A stretch of DNA of 64,000 nt from Vreelandella aquamarina (GTDB lineage: Bacteria > Pseudomonadota > Gammaproteobacteria > Pseudomonadales > Halomonadaceae). The translations under genes were made by a program, and so were the position numbers. This document shows positions 41,498 through 50,513 of the stretch, piece by piece. Below the pieces are notes generated by a model. The model ran no database searches and was not told the origin of the DNA. It saw nothing but the letters and a program-made list of their open reading frames with translations. The stretch's first letter is position 1. The number at the start of each line of letters is the position of its first letter. Location: NCBI RefSeq assembly GCF_020075495.1, contig NZ_JABYQT010000011.1, forward strand, positions 27,794 through 91,793, given 5' to 3'.

Positions 41498-43642
41498 GTG
41501 AATCCGGTAAAAAAAACGTTCCAGTACGGTCGTAGCACCGTCACGCTAGAAACCGGGCGTATAGCCCGCCAGGCCACCGGTGCCGTCATGGTCACCATGG
41601 ACGACACTGTCGTGCTGTGTACGGTTGTGGCCCGCAAGGAGGCCAACCCCAGCCAGCCCTTTTTCCCGCTCTCGGTTCACTACCAGGAAAAGACCTACGC
41701 GGTCGGCAAGATTCCTGGCGGCTTCTTCAAGCGTGAAGGCCGCCCTACCGAGAAAGAAACCCTGACTTCGCGTCTGATCGATCGTCCGATCCGCCCGCTG
41801 TTCCCCAAAGGGTTCATGAACGAGGTGCAGGTCATCTGTACCGTCTTGTCTACCGACCGTAACCATGATCCGGATATCGCCGCGATGCTGGGTACCTCGG
41901 CGGCACTCGGCATTTCCGGTGTACCGTTCAAGGGCCCGATTGGCGCTGCCCGCGTGGGCTTCAACGAAGAGCAGGGGTATTTCCTGAACCCCACCGTTGA
42001 AGAGCTTGCGACCTCCGAGCTGGACATGGTGGTTGCCGGTACCGAAAACGCCGTGCTGATGGTCGAATCCGAAGCCAAGGAGCTTCTGGAAGACGAAATG
42101 CTGGGTGCGGTGCTGTTCGGTCACCAGGAAATGCAGGTCGCCATCAGCGCGATCAACGAACTGGTGCAAGAGGCCGGCAAACCGCGCTGGGACTGGCAGC
42201 CGGCGGCTGAAAACATGGCGCTGAAAACCGCCATCGCCGACGCATTCGAAACACAGGTAGGCGATGCCTATCGTATCACCGACAAGATGCAGCGCCAGGA
42301 CGCCCTAGCCGCCTTGAAGGATCAGGCCGTCGAACAGCTGGCAGCCGCGGAAGGCGAGCCGGTGAACGACAAGTTCAGCAAGGATGATGTAAAAGGTGCC
42401 TTTGCCAGCCTTGAGAAGCGTGTGGTGCGTTCGCGCGTGGTGAAGGGTGAGCCGCGCATCGACGGCCGCGACAACTTCACCGTGCGTCCGCTGGCCATCG
42501 AGGTCGGCGTGTTGCCCAAGACCCACGGCTCGGCAGTGTTCACCCGGGGCGAGACCCAGGCGATTGCCGTTGCGACCCTGGGTACGCTGCGCGATTCGCA
42601 GCTGATCGAGTCGCTTGAAGGCGAGCGCAAGGACCGCTTCATGCTGCACTACAACTTCCCGCCCTACTCGGTGGGCGAGGCTGGCTTCATGGGTGGCCCG
42701 AAGCGCCGTGAAATCGGCCACGGCCGCCTGGCGCGCCGCGGTGTGCAGGCCATGCTGCCTTCCGAGGAGGATTTCCCCTATACCATTCGCGTGGTCTCCG
42801 AGATCACCGAGTCCAACGGCTCCAGCTCCATGGCTTCGGTATGCGGTTCCTCGCTTGCGTTGATGGACGCAGGCGTGCCGCTCAAGGCACCGGTAGCGGG
42901 TATTGCCATGGGTCTGGTGAAGGACGAAGACGGCTACGCGGTGCTGACCGACATCCTGGGTGATGAAGATCACCTCGGTGATATGGACTTCAAGGTCGCC
43001 GGTTCAGAAGAGGGTGTCACTGCCCTGCAGATGGACATCAAGATCGAAGGCATCAACGAAGAGATCATGGAAACGGCGCTTCAGCAGGCCCATAAGGCAC
43101 GCCTGAGCATCCTCGAGCAGATGAACGTGGTCATCAGCCAGAGCCGTACCGATGTCTCCGAGAATGCGCCTTCCATGGCGACGATCAAGATCGATCCCGA
43201 GAAGATTCGCGACGTGATCGGCAAGGGCGGTGCCACCATTCGCAAGATCTGCGAAGACACCGGCGCCTCCATCGACCTCGACGACGACGGCACCGTGCGC
43301 ATCTATGCCGAAGACAAGAAGGCTGCCAAGGCTGCCATCGATACCGTCCTGGCAATTACGGCCGAAGCCGAAATCGGTAAGCTTTATCATGGCAAGGTCG
43401 TGCGTATTGCCGACTTCGGCGCCTTCGTGAATATCATGCCGGGTACCGATGGACTGGTGCATATCTCGCAGATCGTCGCCGAGCGCGTCAACAACGTGCG
43501 CGACTTCCTGAACGAAGGCGACGACGTGATCGTGAAGGTGCTCGACATCGACAATCGCAACCGCGTGAAGCTGTCGATCAAGGAAATCACCGAAGAAGAG
43601 AAGGCGGCATTTGCCGCGCAAAGCGAGAACGCAGCAGAATAA
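41498..43642 (+). CDS. pnp: Polyribonucleotide nucleotidyltransferase (PNPase)
   Basis: 714 residues with GTG start. Two RNase PH domains (about 10-220 and 310-540, with [19 protein letters not shown] in the second), a linker helix domain, KH ([15 protein letters not shown], about 564-578) and S1 ([24 protein letters not shown], about 630-655). It is a 3'-5' phosphorolytic exoribonuclease and degradosome partner. AAAGGAAG lies 5 bp before GTG 41498. The in-frame ATG at 41462 would translate the leader repeats. Confidence 0.98.
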   Translation: MNPVKKTFQYGRSTVTLETGRIARQATGAVMVTMDDTVVLCTVVARKEANPSQPFFPLSVHYQEKTYAVGKIPGGFFKREGRPTEKETLTSRLIDRPIRPLFPKGFMNEVQVICTVLSTDRNHDPDIAAMLGTSAALGISGVPFKGPIGAARVGFNEEQGYFLNPTVEELATSELDMVVAGTENAVLMVESEAKELLEDEMLGAVLFGHQEMQVAISAINELVQEAGKPRWDWQPAAENMALKTAIADAFETQVGDAYRITDKMQRQDALAALKDQAVEQLAAAEGEPVNDKFSKDDVKGAFASLEKRVVRSRVVKGEPRIDGRDNFTVRPLAIEVGVLPKTHGSAVFTRGETQAIAVATLGTLRDSQLIESLEGERKDRFMLHYNFPPYSVGEAGFMGGPKRREIGHGRLARRGVQAMLPSEEDFPYTIRVVSEITESNGSSSMASVCGSSLALMDAGVPLKAPVAGIAMGLVKDEDGYAVLTDILGDEDHLGDMDFKVAGSEEGVTALQMDIKIEGINEEIMETALQQAHKARLSILEQMNVVISQSRTDVSENAPSMATIKIDPEKIRDVIGKGGATIRKICEDTGASIDLDDDGTVRIYAEDKKAAKAAIDTVLAITAEAEIGKLYHGKVVRIADFGAFVNIMPGTDGLVHISQIVAERVNNVRDFLNEGDDVIVKVLDIDNRNRVKLSIKEITEEEKAAFAAQSENAAE

Positions 43643-43661
43643 GCGACCGCCGTGTTCTCTA

Positions 43662-43702
43662 CTCCGCCCCCGTAGCCTCTGGCTACGGGGGCGGAGTTGT
43701 TT
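43662..43702 (+). terminator. Terminator after pnp
   Basis: A perfect 16-bp stem (43662-43677 with 43681-43696) closes over the loop TCT and is followed by TTGTTT. It ends the rimP-to-pnp gene series. Confidence 0.85.
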
Positions 43703-43758
43703 GACGGCAAGCAAGTTATGCGTTGAAAAACATCGGCTGGCGATAGGGAGTGAGTGGC

Positions 43759-44928
43759 ATGGAAACGGAGCAGGCACCCCGCTGGTGGGCGGTGGTGGCC
43801 GTGATGATCGGTATCTTCTTACTGGTGACCGCCGAGCAGCTGCCGATTGGCCTGCTCTCTCAGGTGGCGTCCTCGATGGATGTAACGCCTGGGGTTGCCG
43901 GGCTGATGGTCACGGTGCCCGGCGTGGTGGCGGCCTTTGCGGCGCCGCTGTTGCCCGTGGCGGTCGGGCGTATGGACAGGCGCGTCATGCTGACGTTGCT
44001 GATGGGGATAATGGTACTGGGCAGCGTGCTGTCGGCATTGGCGAGCAGTTTTATATTGCTGCTGGCGGCGCGGGTGCTGGTGGGGATCAGTATCGGCGGT
44101 TACTGGGCCGTGGCGGGCAGTATCGCCCCGCGTCTGGTGCCGGCTGACAAGGTGGCCAAGGCCATGACGATCATCTTTGGCGGCGTGGCGGCGGCCTCTG
44201 TACTTGGCGTTCCGCTGGGCACGTTGCTGGGCAATTTCAGCAACTGGCGGGTCGCCTTTGCCGCATTGGGCGGTTTCAGCTTGATCACTGCGCTGGCGTT
44301 GTGGTGCTGGCTGCCGCCGCTGCCACCGCGTGAGCCGGTACGCCTCAAGGTGCTGGCACAGCAGCTGGGCAATCGCGGCGTGCGGGTGGCCGTACTGGTA
44401 ACCGGCTTTGTGGTGGTGGGCCACTTCGCCGCCTACACCTTCATCAACCCGATTCTGCAGGAGATCAGCGGTGTTGCCGAGCGTCATATCGGTAGCCTGT
44501 TGCTGCTCTACGGGGCGGCGGGTATTCTGGGCAATGTCGCCGCCGGCATGTTTGCCGCGCGTCACCCTTACCGTGCGGTACTGGCGATTCCCAGTCTGAT
44601 GCTGGTCGTGGTCGCGGCGTTCCCGTTTTTGGGCGTGCAGCCGACAAGCGGCGTGCTGATGCTGATGTTGTGGGGCGCGGTGTTTGGCAGCGTATCGGTG
44701 AGTATCCAGACCTGGATTCTGCGCACCGCACCCAATACCGAAGCCGCCACCGCGCTGATGGCATTCGTGTTCAACTTCTCCATTGGCCTGGGCGCCATGG
44801 TGGGTGGCCGCGTGGTGGATGCCACCAGCTTGCCGATCACCATGTGGGCCGCAGCGGGGCTATTCTTGCTTGGTGCGCTGCTGGTGTGGCGGACGCCGTC
44901 ACGTATCGTAGGCATGAAGTACCGCTAG
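43759..44928 (+). CDS. MFS transporter, probable drug/sugar efflux (AraJ-like)
   Basis: 389 residues with about 12 membrane spans of the major facilitator superfamily. The motif A-like loop is PVAVGRMDRRVMLTLLMG (about 70-87), and motif C-like glycines lie in SIGGYWAVAGSIAPRLVP (about 115-132). It most resembles the arabinose/multidrug efflux (DHA1) group. The substrate is unknown. The ATG at 43759 has GGGAG 8 bp upstream; an in-frame GTG at 43750 adds three residues. A shared terminator separates it from the convergent thiolase. Confidence 0.85.
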   Translation: METEQAPRWWAVVAVMIGIFLLVTAEQLPIGLLSQVASSMDVTPGVAGLMVTVPGVVAAFAAPLLPVAVGRMDRRVMLTLLMGIMVLGSVLSALASSFILLLAARVLVGISIGGYWAVAGSIAPRLVPADKVAKAMTIIFGGVAAASVLGVPLGTLLGNFSNWRVAFAALGGFSLITALALWCWLPPLPPREPVRLKVLAQQLGNRGVRVAVLVTGFVVVGHFAAYTFINPILQEISGVAERHIGSLLLLYGAAGILGNVAAGMFAARHPYRAVLAIPSLMLVVVAAFPFLGVQPTSGVLMLMLWGAVFGSVSVSIQTWILRTAPNTEAATALMAFVFNFSIGLGAMVGGRVVDATSLPITMWAAAGLFLLGALLVWRTPSRIVGMKYR

Positions 44929-44958
44929 GCGTATCGGCAACGTTGCTGGGCAAAAACG

Positions 44959-44989
44959 AAAACGCCCCTGTCCAGTGACAGGGGCGTTT
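44959..44989. terminator. Bidirectional terminator, MFS gene / thiolase
   Basis: AAACGCCCCTGTC (44960-44972) pairs with GACAGGGGCGTTT (44977-44989) around CAGT. It is flanked by A-rich sequence on the left and T at the right stem end, between convergent genes. Confidence 0.85.
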
Positions 44990-45005
44990 CGGGTCATGGG
45001 GGTGA

Positions 45006-46184
45006 TCAGTTGCGTTCGATGGCCAACGCGACGCCCTGGCCGCCGCCGATGCACAGCGTGGCAAGGCCCTTCTTGGCATCGCGGGCGATCATCTCGTGCA
45101 GAAGCGATACCAGCACGCGGCAACCCGAGGCGCCGATCGGATGCCCAAGGGCGATGGCGCCGCCGTTGACGTTCACCTTGGACATATCCCAGCCAAGCTC
45201 CTTGTTGACCGACAGCGCCTGGGCGGCAAAGGCTTCGTTGGCTTCGGCCAGATCCAGGTCGTCCAGGCTCCAGCCTGCCTTTTCCAGACAGCGGCGGGTG
45301 GCCGGTGCCGGGCCAATGCCCATGATCGCCGGGTCAACGGCTGCATTGGCGTAACCGGCAATACGTGCCAATGGCTCGAGGCCAAGCTCACGGGCTTTCT
45401 CTGCCGAGCAGATCATCACGACTGCCGCACCATCGTTGAGCGATGAGGCGTTACCGGCGGTAACGGTGCCGTCTTTCTTGAACGCGGGCTTCATGGCGGA
45501 AAGCTTTTCGGCGGTGACTTCGCGCGGGTTCTCATCGGTATCAAACACGACGGGCTCGCCCTTGCGCTGGGGAATCTCGACCGGCACGATCTGGCTCTTG
45601 AACTTGCCTTCCTTGATTGCCTTGGCCGCATTGTGCTGCGACTGAGCCGCGAACTCATCCATCTGCTCACGTGTTATGCCGTACTTCTCGGCCAGATTCT
45701 CGGCGGTGATACCCATGTGGTAGTCGTTGAAGGCGTCCCACAGGCCGTCATGCACCATGGTGTCGATGGCTTTCCAGTCGCCCATGCGCTGGCCCTTGCG
45801 CGAGTGAGGGAGCACATGGGGCGAGGCGGACATGTTCTCCTGGCCACCGGCCAGGATCAGCTGGGCATCGCCACAGCGGATGGCCTGCGTTGCCAGGTGC
45901 ACGGCCTTCAACCCTGAACCGCATACCTTGTTGATCGTCATGGCCGGAACGCTATCGGGCAGGCCCGCCTTGATCGCTGCCTGGCGCGCCGGGTTCTGCC
46001 CCGCGCCCGCGGTCAGTACCTGACCCATCAGCACTTCATCGACCTGGTCGGGGGAGACGCCGGTCGAGGCGAGAATATCCTTGATGACCAAGGCACCCAG
46101 ATCGCTTGCCGGAATATCTGCAAGTGAACCACCAAACGCGCCAACCGCGGTGCGGCGCGCCGCCACAATGACCACTTCTTGCAT
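45006..46184 (-). CDS. Acetyl-CoA C-acetyltransferase (acetoacetyl-CoA thiolase)
   Basis: 392 residues. The acyl-accepting Cys is in [13 protein letters not shown] (about 88), the His is in [13 protein letters not shown] (about 348), and the second Cys is in [14 protein letters not shown] (about 378). It condenses two acetyl-CoA to acetoacetyl-CoA (PhaA/AtoB type), the first step of polyhydroxyalkanoate or ketone metabolism. No phaB, phaC or atoDA lies nearby, so the direction is open. CAGGAG lies before the ATG. It follows folK after 163 bp, where Pseudomonas has panB. Confidence 0.95.
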   Translation of the reverse strand: MQEVVIVAARRTAVGAFGGSLADIPASDLGALVIKDILASTGVSPDQVDEVLMGQVLTAGAGQNPARQAAIKAGLPDSVPAMTINKVCGSGLKAVHLATQAIRCGDAQLILAGGQENMSASPHVLPHSRKGQRMGDWKAIDTMVHDGLWDAFNDYHMGITAENLAEKYGITREQMDEFAAQSQHNAAKAIKEGKFKSQIVPVEIPQRKGEPVVFDTDENPREVTAEKLSAMKPAFKKDGTVTAGNASSLNDGAAVVMICSAEKARELGLEPLARIAGYANAAVDPAIMGIGPAPATRRCLEKAGWSLDDLDLAEANEAFAAQALSVNKELGWDMSKVNVNGGAIALGHPIGASGCRVLVSLLHEMIARDAKKGLATLCIGGGQGVALAIERN

Positions 46185-46347
46185 GAGATGACTCCTGGAG
46201 TGAGTAAGCGAGACAGCCTGTTATTGGAAGAGGATAACCGGACGCTATCTACGTTTTATGTCAGCCGTGCCATTCAGCATAGGAGATGGTTGTGCGTTGC
46301 GGCAATACGCTTTTCGGTGCAAGCACCAAGCAAGCCAGAGGAAATGC

Positions 46348-46848
46348 CTAGCCGGGCCCGTCTTCGACCAGACGCTGGATGCCGGGGTCACCGATCTGGC
46401 CAAGCCAGTAGCTCAGGGGCTGCTGATCGAGGGTAAGCGAGGTATCGAGCTCGGCAAGGGGAGCGAGCACAAAGGCGCGGGCCTGCATATGCGGGTGAGG
46501 GACGCGCAGGCGCGGATGGGCAATCGTTTCCTGGTCATACAGCAACAGGTCGAGATCCAGCGTGCGCGGCCCCCAGTGGCGCTCGCGCCGGCGCCGGTGG
46601 CGTTGCTCCAGCCCCTGCAACTGGTCGAGCAGGGCAAGGGGGGAGAGCCGGGTCTCGAGTGCTACCACGGCGTTGATGAAGTCCGGCTGGTCCTGCGGGC
46701 CCACCGGGCGGCTTGCGTAAAGCGAGGAGGCGCGGTGAAGTTGGCTAAGCGGCAGAGCGGCAAGCTCCGAGATAGCCTGGCGGACCTGGGTGAGCGGATT
46801 TTCCAGATTGCTGCCCAGGCCGATGTACGCAAGCGATACCGTGGTCAT
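46348..46848 (-). CDS. folK: HPPK (hydroxymethyldihydropterin pyrophosphokinase)
   Basis: 166 residues. It has the N-terminal AYIGLGSNLENP (about 7-18), the SLYASRPVGPQDQPDFINAV substrate block (about 42-61), and the RHWGPRTLDLDLLLYD active-site signature (about 89-104). It pyrophosphorylates the pterin precursor for FolP, whose gene lies 15 kb away in this window. It is 27 bp behind pcnB and probably co-transcribed with it, as in Pseudomonas and E. coli. Confidence 0.97.
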   Translation of the reverse strand: MTTVSLAYIGLGSNLENPLTQVRQAISELAALPLSQLHRASSLYASRPVGPQDQPDFINAVVALETRLSPLALLDQLQGLEQRHRRRRERHWGPRTLDLDLLLYDQETIAHPRLRVPHPHMQARAFVLAPLAELDTSLTLDQQPLSYWLGQIGDPGIQRLVEDGPG

Positions 46849-46875
46849 GCGTTGCTCTCTGTTGTCGAGGCTGAT

Positions 46876-48264
46876 TTACTGTTCGCCGCCGTTGCGCGGC
46901 GCCTTGCGGCGGCGCTTGCGCCGACGGTCGCCCTGGCTTGCCGGGTCGCCGCCGACCTTCTGCAGCAGGCGCCGCTGCTCGTGCTCATCGCCCTGCTGGA
47001 AGGCGGTCCACCAATCTCCCAGTCCGCGCGGTATCTCACCGGCCTGCTCGCGCAGCAGCAGCAGGTCATAGGCGGCGCGAAAACGCGGATGTTCGCGGGT
47101 CTGGAAGGCGCGCTTGCCGCGCCGCAGGGGCAGGCGGGTCTGCAGCTCCCAGATGTCGCGCATGGGCATGCCGAACCGCTTGGGAATCGACGTGTGTTCG
47201 AGCTGGCGCGAGATCACTTCCTGAGAGGCGGTCTGCAGGGCCGGGATGGCCGGCATGCCTTCGTTTTCAAGCTCCGCCTGGCGATGGGCCACCGGGGCCC
47301 ACAGGAAGGCAGCCAGTAGAAACGCCGGGGTGACCGGGCGCTCTTCGGCGATGCGCTTGTCGGTGTTGGCCAGGGCAGATTCGATCAGCTTCTCCGCCCA
47401 TGCTGCATCCGCCATGGCTTCTTCGGCTTCGGGGAAGAGCATGCCGAACAGGCCGTAGTGGCTGAGCAGTCGGAACGTGACGAGACCGTGGCCGGACATG
47501 AACATCTTGAGCACTTCATCGAACAGCCGCGCCGGCGGAATCTGCAGCAGCAGCGGTGCCAGATCGAACATCGGTGCTTCGGTGGCAGGCTCGATGGTGA
47601 AGTCGAGCTTGGCGGCGAAGCGTACGGCGCGCAGCATGCGCACCGGGTCTTCACGGTAGCGCGTGGCCGGGTCGCCAATCAGGCGCAGGGTGCGCGCCTC
47701 AATATCCTGTACACCGTTGGCAAAGTCATGCAGGCTGAAGTCGGCGATGTTGTAGTACAGCGCGTTGATGGTGAAGTCGCGCCGTACGGCGTCCTCTTCG
47801 ATGTTGCCCCAGACGTTATCGCGCAGCAGCAGGCCGTCATCCGACTGGTGGGCGATGTTCTCGCCGTGTTCATCCTGTGGCTTGCCCCGGAAGGTAGTGA
47901 CTTCGATGACTTCGCGGCCAAAGCGGACGTGAACGATGCGAAAGCGACGACCGATCAGGCGCGAGTTGCGAAACAGATCACGCACCTGCTCGGGTGTGGC
48001 GTTGGTGGCCACGTCGAAATCCTTGGGCATCTTGCCAAGCAGCGCATCGCGAATGCAGCCACCCACCAGATAAGCGTCAAAGCCTGCGCCGTTGAGACGA
48101 TAGAGTACCTTTAGCGCGGCGTCGCTGATGTGCTGGCGAGAAACGGGGTGCTCGGACCGGGGAATAATGCGGGGACTGAGAGTGGCTTCACTCTCGGGGG
48201 GATCGAGCAGCGTCTTCACTTGCTCTCCCTGATTGGATAAGAAACGGGTAAATCCTTTGAACAT
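46876..48264 (-). CDS. pcnB: Poly(A) polymerase I
   Basis: 462 residues. Head domain with YLVGGCIRDALLG (about 65-77) and the catalytic KDFDVATNATPEQV (DxD at 82-84), then GRRFRIVHVRFGREVIEVTTFRG. The RNA-binding body and a very basic C-terminal tail (about 440-460, RRRKRRRK) follow. It adds poly(A) to RNAs for degradation. The ATG at 48264 lacks a clear ribosome site but matches the E. coli MFTR-type N-terminus; a GTG at 48219 has AGGGAGA 6 bp upstream and may be used. It follows the putative sRNA. Confidence 0.97.
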   Translation of the reverse strand: MFKGFTRFLSNQGEQVKTLLDPPESEATLSPRIIPRSEHPVSRQHISDAALKVLYRLNGAGFDAYLVGGCIRDALLGKMPKDFDVATNATPEQVRDLFRNSRLIGRRFRIVHVRFGREVIEVTTFRGKPQDEHGENIAHQSDDGLLLRDNVWGNIEEDAVRRDFTINALYYNIADFSLHDFANGVQDIEARTLRLIGDPATRYREDPVRMLRAVRFAAKLDFTIEPATEAPMFDLAPLLLQIPPARLFDEVLKMFMSGHGLVTFRLLSHYGLFGMLFPEAEEAMADAAWAEKLIESALANTDKRIAEERPVTPAFLLAAFLWAPVAHRQAELENEGMPAIPALQTASQEVISRQLEHTSIPKRFGMPMRDIWELQTRLPLRRGKRAFQTREHPRFRAAYDLLLLREQAGEIPRGLGDWWTAFQQGDEHEQRRLLQKVGGDPASQGDRRRKRRRKAPRNGGEQ

Positions 48265-48397
48265 GCGGCGATATCGACTCGCAGGGTGGCTAAAAAAGTG
48301 GCCATTGAAAAAGTGGTAAGTGGCTGAGTGTAGCCGACCCCTTTACGCTTGCAAAGTCTCGCTTGCAGGACTGCAGGCACAGCATTGTTCAAGCGCG

Positions 48398-48845
48398 GAA
48401 AGGGGAGGCTAAAGGAGCCTCCCCTGTAAAGTATTCAATCAGCATCCATGCTGCTGTTTTTCTTCATGATGGCACATCGCCCTGAATACGCACCGCAGTC
48501 GGCAGATGCTTTCCGACCGCCTCGTATTCAAAACAATAATCCAACCGCGAACTTCTCTTCCCCGGCGTATTGTTATTGGTTCCGGGGTGTACACCCTCAC
48601 TGCTATTGTTCTTGTTGGTGCAGATCACCGGTGTACGTCGCGTCCTTTCGGGCACTTGCTATCGATTGTTATTGTTCGCTGCGCTTATTCTTCTTAGCGC
48701 CAGCAAGTTATGAGATTCAAGCCTGTTATTGTTGTTGGTGCTGTTATCTCGCCTGGCCGTGTTGTTCTTGTTTTGGCTCAGGTCTGGGTGGTGTCGTGTT
48801 GTTCTTGTTTGAAACCCACCGCTTGGCCCGGTTTGTTTTTCTTAC
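48398..48845 (-). ncRNA. Predicted CrcZ-like small RNA with repeated CA motifs
   Basis: Predicted RNA of about 450 nt, minus strand, in the cbrB-pcnB gap. Its limits follow from a sigma-54 promoter (start about 48845) and a hairpin at 48401-48425. Reading the minus strand, A-rich Hfq/Crc-type motifs occur at 48832-48843 (AAGAAAAACAAA), 48799-48810, 48762-48774, 48726-48736 (AACAACAATAA), 48685-48695, 48666-48676 (AACAATAACAA), 48606-48616 (AACAAGAACAA) and 48570-48577 (AATAACAA). In Pseudomonas CrcZ is transcribed by CbrB from the same place and titrates Hfq/Crc. Sequence-level homology was not tested. No plausible protein is encoded. Confidence 0.75.
48401..48425 (-). terminator. Terminator of the CrcZ-like RNA
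   Basis: On the minus strand AGGGGAGGCT-CCTTT-AGCCTCCCCT forms a perfect 10-bp stem followed by TT. The U-run is short but the stem is strong. Confidence 0.75.
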
Positions 48846-48855
48846 CTGGATATAT

Positions 48856-48871
48856 TGCACTCGCTGTGCCA
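48856..48871 (-). promoter_or_regulatory. Sigma-54 promoter (-24/-12) of the CrcZ-like RNA
   Basis: Minus strand TGGCACAGCGAGTGCA fits TGGCACGnnnnTTGCW at 10 of 12 defined positions, with GG and GC exactly 10 bp apart. The predicted start is about 48845. The adjacent cbrB encodes a sigma-54 activator. Confidence 0.8.
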
Positions 48872-49127
48872 TTTGTTGAGGAGTTCATGTATTTCAGTGG
48901 CTTGGATGTTCATGGGTGTGCCAGGTAACGTTCATGGCCTGGAAGTGTTACCGCCGTTGCGCTGTTTTTTTGAACCAATTGTGTGGGGAGGTAACAGCAA
49001 ATGGGTAACAGGAAATGAATATTTTTTATTTAAATCAGTATATTAGACGTTGGTCGTAAGCCTTTGGCATAAGGCGGCCAGCGGGCGTCACGGGGCAACC
49101 TTTTGTGTCATGCACCTTTGCAGGGCG
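48872..49127 (-). promoter_or_regulatory. Candidate CbrB enhancer region upstream of the sRNA
   Basis: 256 bp between the sigma-54 promoter and the end of cbrB, without a gene. It carries repeated TGTTAC/GTAACA half-sites: TGTTAC on the minus strand at 49005-49010 and 48991-48996, GTAACA on the minus strand at 48946-48951, and GGTAAC on the plus strand at 48924-48929. They lie about 80-165 bp upstream of the predicted start, the usual distance for sigma-54 enhancers. Confidence 0.5.
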
Positions 49128-50513
49128 TCAGCCTGGGCGTCGGGCGGTCTTCTTGCGGGGGATGCCGAGCCGCTGGCGCCGCTCCCAGAGATTTTTCCGG
49201 CTGATGCCCAGTTTCTGGGCAAGCTCGGTCTCGCTCATCTGGTCCTGGTGCTCCAGCACGAAGTGCTGAAAGTAATCTTCCAGCGACAGATCGTCATCGT
49301 CTTCTGCCGGGCTATCCTCATGGGCGGCACCGGCGCTTGAGGGTGCGCGGGGTGGCACGGGGGCAAGCCCCAGGTCATCGGGATGGATCAGATGCCCTTC
49401 GGCGAGAATGACCCCGCGCTCGAGGGCGTTTTCCAGCTCACGCACGTTACCCGGCCACGGGTAGTCGCGCAGGTCCTGACGGGCGGCCCTGGAAAGGCGC
49501 AGGCCAGGGCGCTCGTGTCGCGTACAGGCTTTATCGAGCAGGATATCGGCAATCTTCAGCACGTCGTCTTCGCGTTCACGCAGCGGGGGCAGTTCGATCT
49601 GCATGACGTTCAGGCGGTAGTAGAGGTCGAGACGGAATTCGCCGCTGCGAGAAAGCGCGCGCAGGTCGCGGTGGGTCGCAGCGATCAGGCGGACATCGAC
49701 GTGGCGAGTTTCCACCGACCCGATCTTGCGAATCTCGCCCTCCTGGAGAACGCGCAGAAGACGCGCCTGGGCATCGAGCGGCAGCTCGCCAATTTCATCC
49801 AGAAACAACGTTCCACCGTCGGCGGCTTCGACCAGGCCCGTGCGTGCCGCGCTGGCGCCGGTGAAGGCGCCCTTTTCATGGCCGAACAGCTCGGATTCGA
49901 TCAGGGTTTCCGGAATGGCCGCGCAGTTGACGCTGATCAGCGGCGCCTTGGCGCGCTTGCTCTGTTGATGTATCGCCCGAGCGACCAGCTCCTTGCCGGT
50001 GCCGGACTCGCCCTGAATCAGCACGGTGACATCCGCAGGCGCGGTCTTGCGGATACGCGTATATACCTGCTGCATGGCGGCGCAGTCGCCGATCATCATC
50101 TGCTGGCTGCCGCCGTCGTCGGTAATCGCGGGCGGCTCGCCGTGCTGCATCGATTGCTGGTGCAGGATGCGTTCGACGGTTTCCAGCATCTCGGTGTGAT
50201 CGAACGGCTTGGCGATGTAGTCGACCGCGCCCTGCTTGAGCGCATCCACGGCGGAGCGCATGCTGGCATAGCTGGTCATGATCAGCACCGGCGCCGGGGC
50301 AGCCGCGTTGATCAGCGTGGTGCCCGGCTCGCCCGGCAGGCGCAGATCGCTGATGATGAGGTCGAACTCGCCAAGCGCCAGCCGAGTGGCGTCTTCGACG
50401 CTGCCCGCTTCGCTTACCGCGTAGTCGTGACGTTCCAGCAGGCGCTTCAGGGCGCTGCGAATGATCGCTTCATCTTCAACAATCAGAATCCTGGGCATGA
50501 GGTCGCTGGTCAT
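49128..50513 (-). CDS. cbrB: Sigma-54 response regulator CbrB
   Basis: 461 residues. Receiver domain (phospho-acceptor Asp about 56 in [11 protein letters not shown]), AAA+ domain with Walker A GESGTGKE (168-175), the sigma-54 contact loop GAFTGA (215-220) and [17 protein letters not shown], and a Fis-type helix-turn-helix at the C-terminus ([21 protein letters not shown]). Its placement after cbrA and before a CrcZ-like RNA and pcnB identifies it as CbrB, which controls carbon/nitrogen balance in Pseudomonas. Alternative start at 50498 (MPRIL). It overlaps cbrA by 23-38 bp. Confidence 0.93.
   Translation of the reverse strand: MTSDLMPRILIVEDEAIIRSALKRLLERHDYAVSEAGSVEDATRLALGEFDLIISDLRLPGEPGTTLINAAAPAPVLIMTSYASMRSAVDALKQGAVDYIAKPFDHTEMLETVERILHQQSMQHGEPPAITDDGGSQQMMIGDCAAMQQVYTRIRKTAPADVTVLIQGESGTGKELVARAIHQQSKRAKAPLISVNCAAIPETLIESELFGHEKGAFTGASAARTGLVEAADGGTLFLDEIGELPLDAQARLLRVLQEGEIRKIGSVETRHVDVRLIAATHRDLRALSRSGEFRLDLYYRLNVMQIELPPLREREDDVLKIADILLDKACTRHERPGLRLSRAARQDLRDYPWPGNVRELENALERGVILAEGHLIHPDDLGLAPVPPRAPSSAGAAHEDSPAEDDDDLSLEDYFQHFVLEHQDQMSETELAQKLGISRKNLWERRQRLGIPRKKTARRPG

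Noticed and set aside
48448..48879. Open frame of 143 codons (plus strand) in the cbrB-pcnB gap
   Set aside because: It is rich in Cys, Tyr and Trp because it reads the complement of the A-rich RNA motifs. It has no family resemblance or ribosome site and runs opposite to the sigma-54 promoter.
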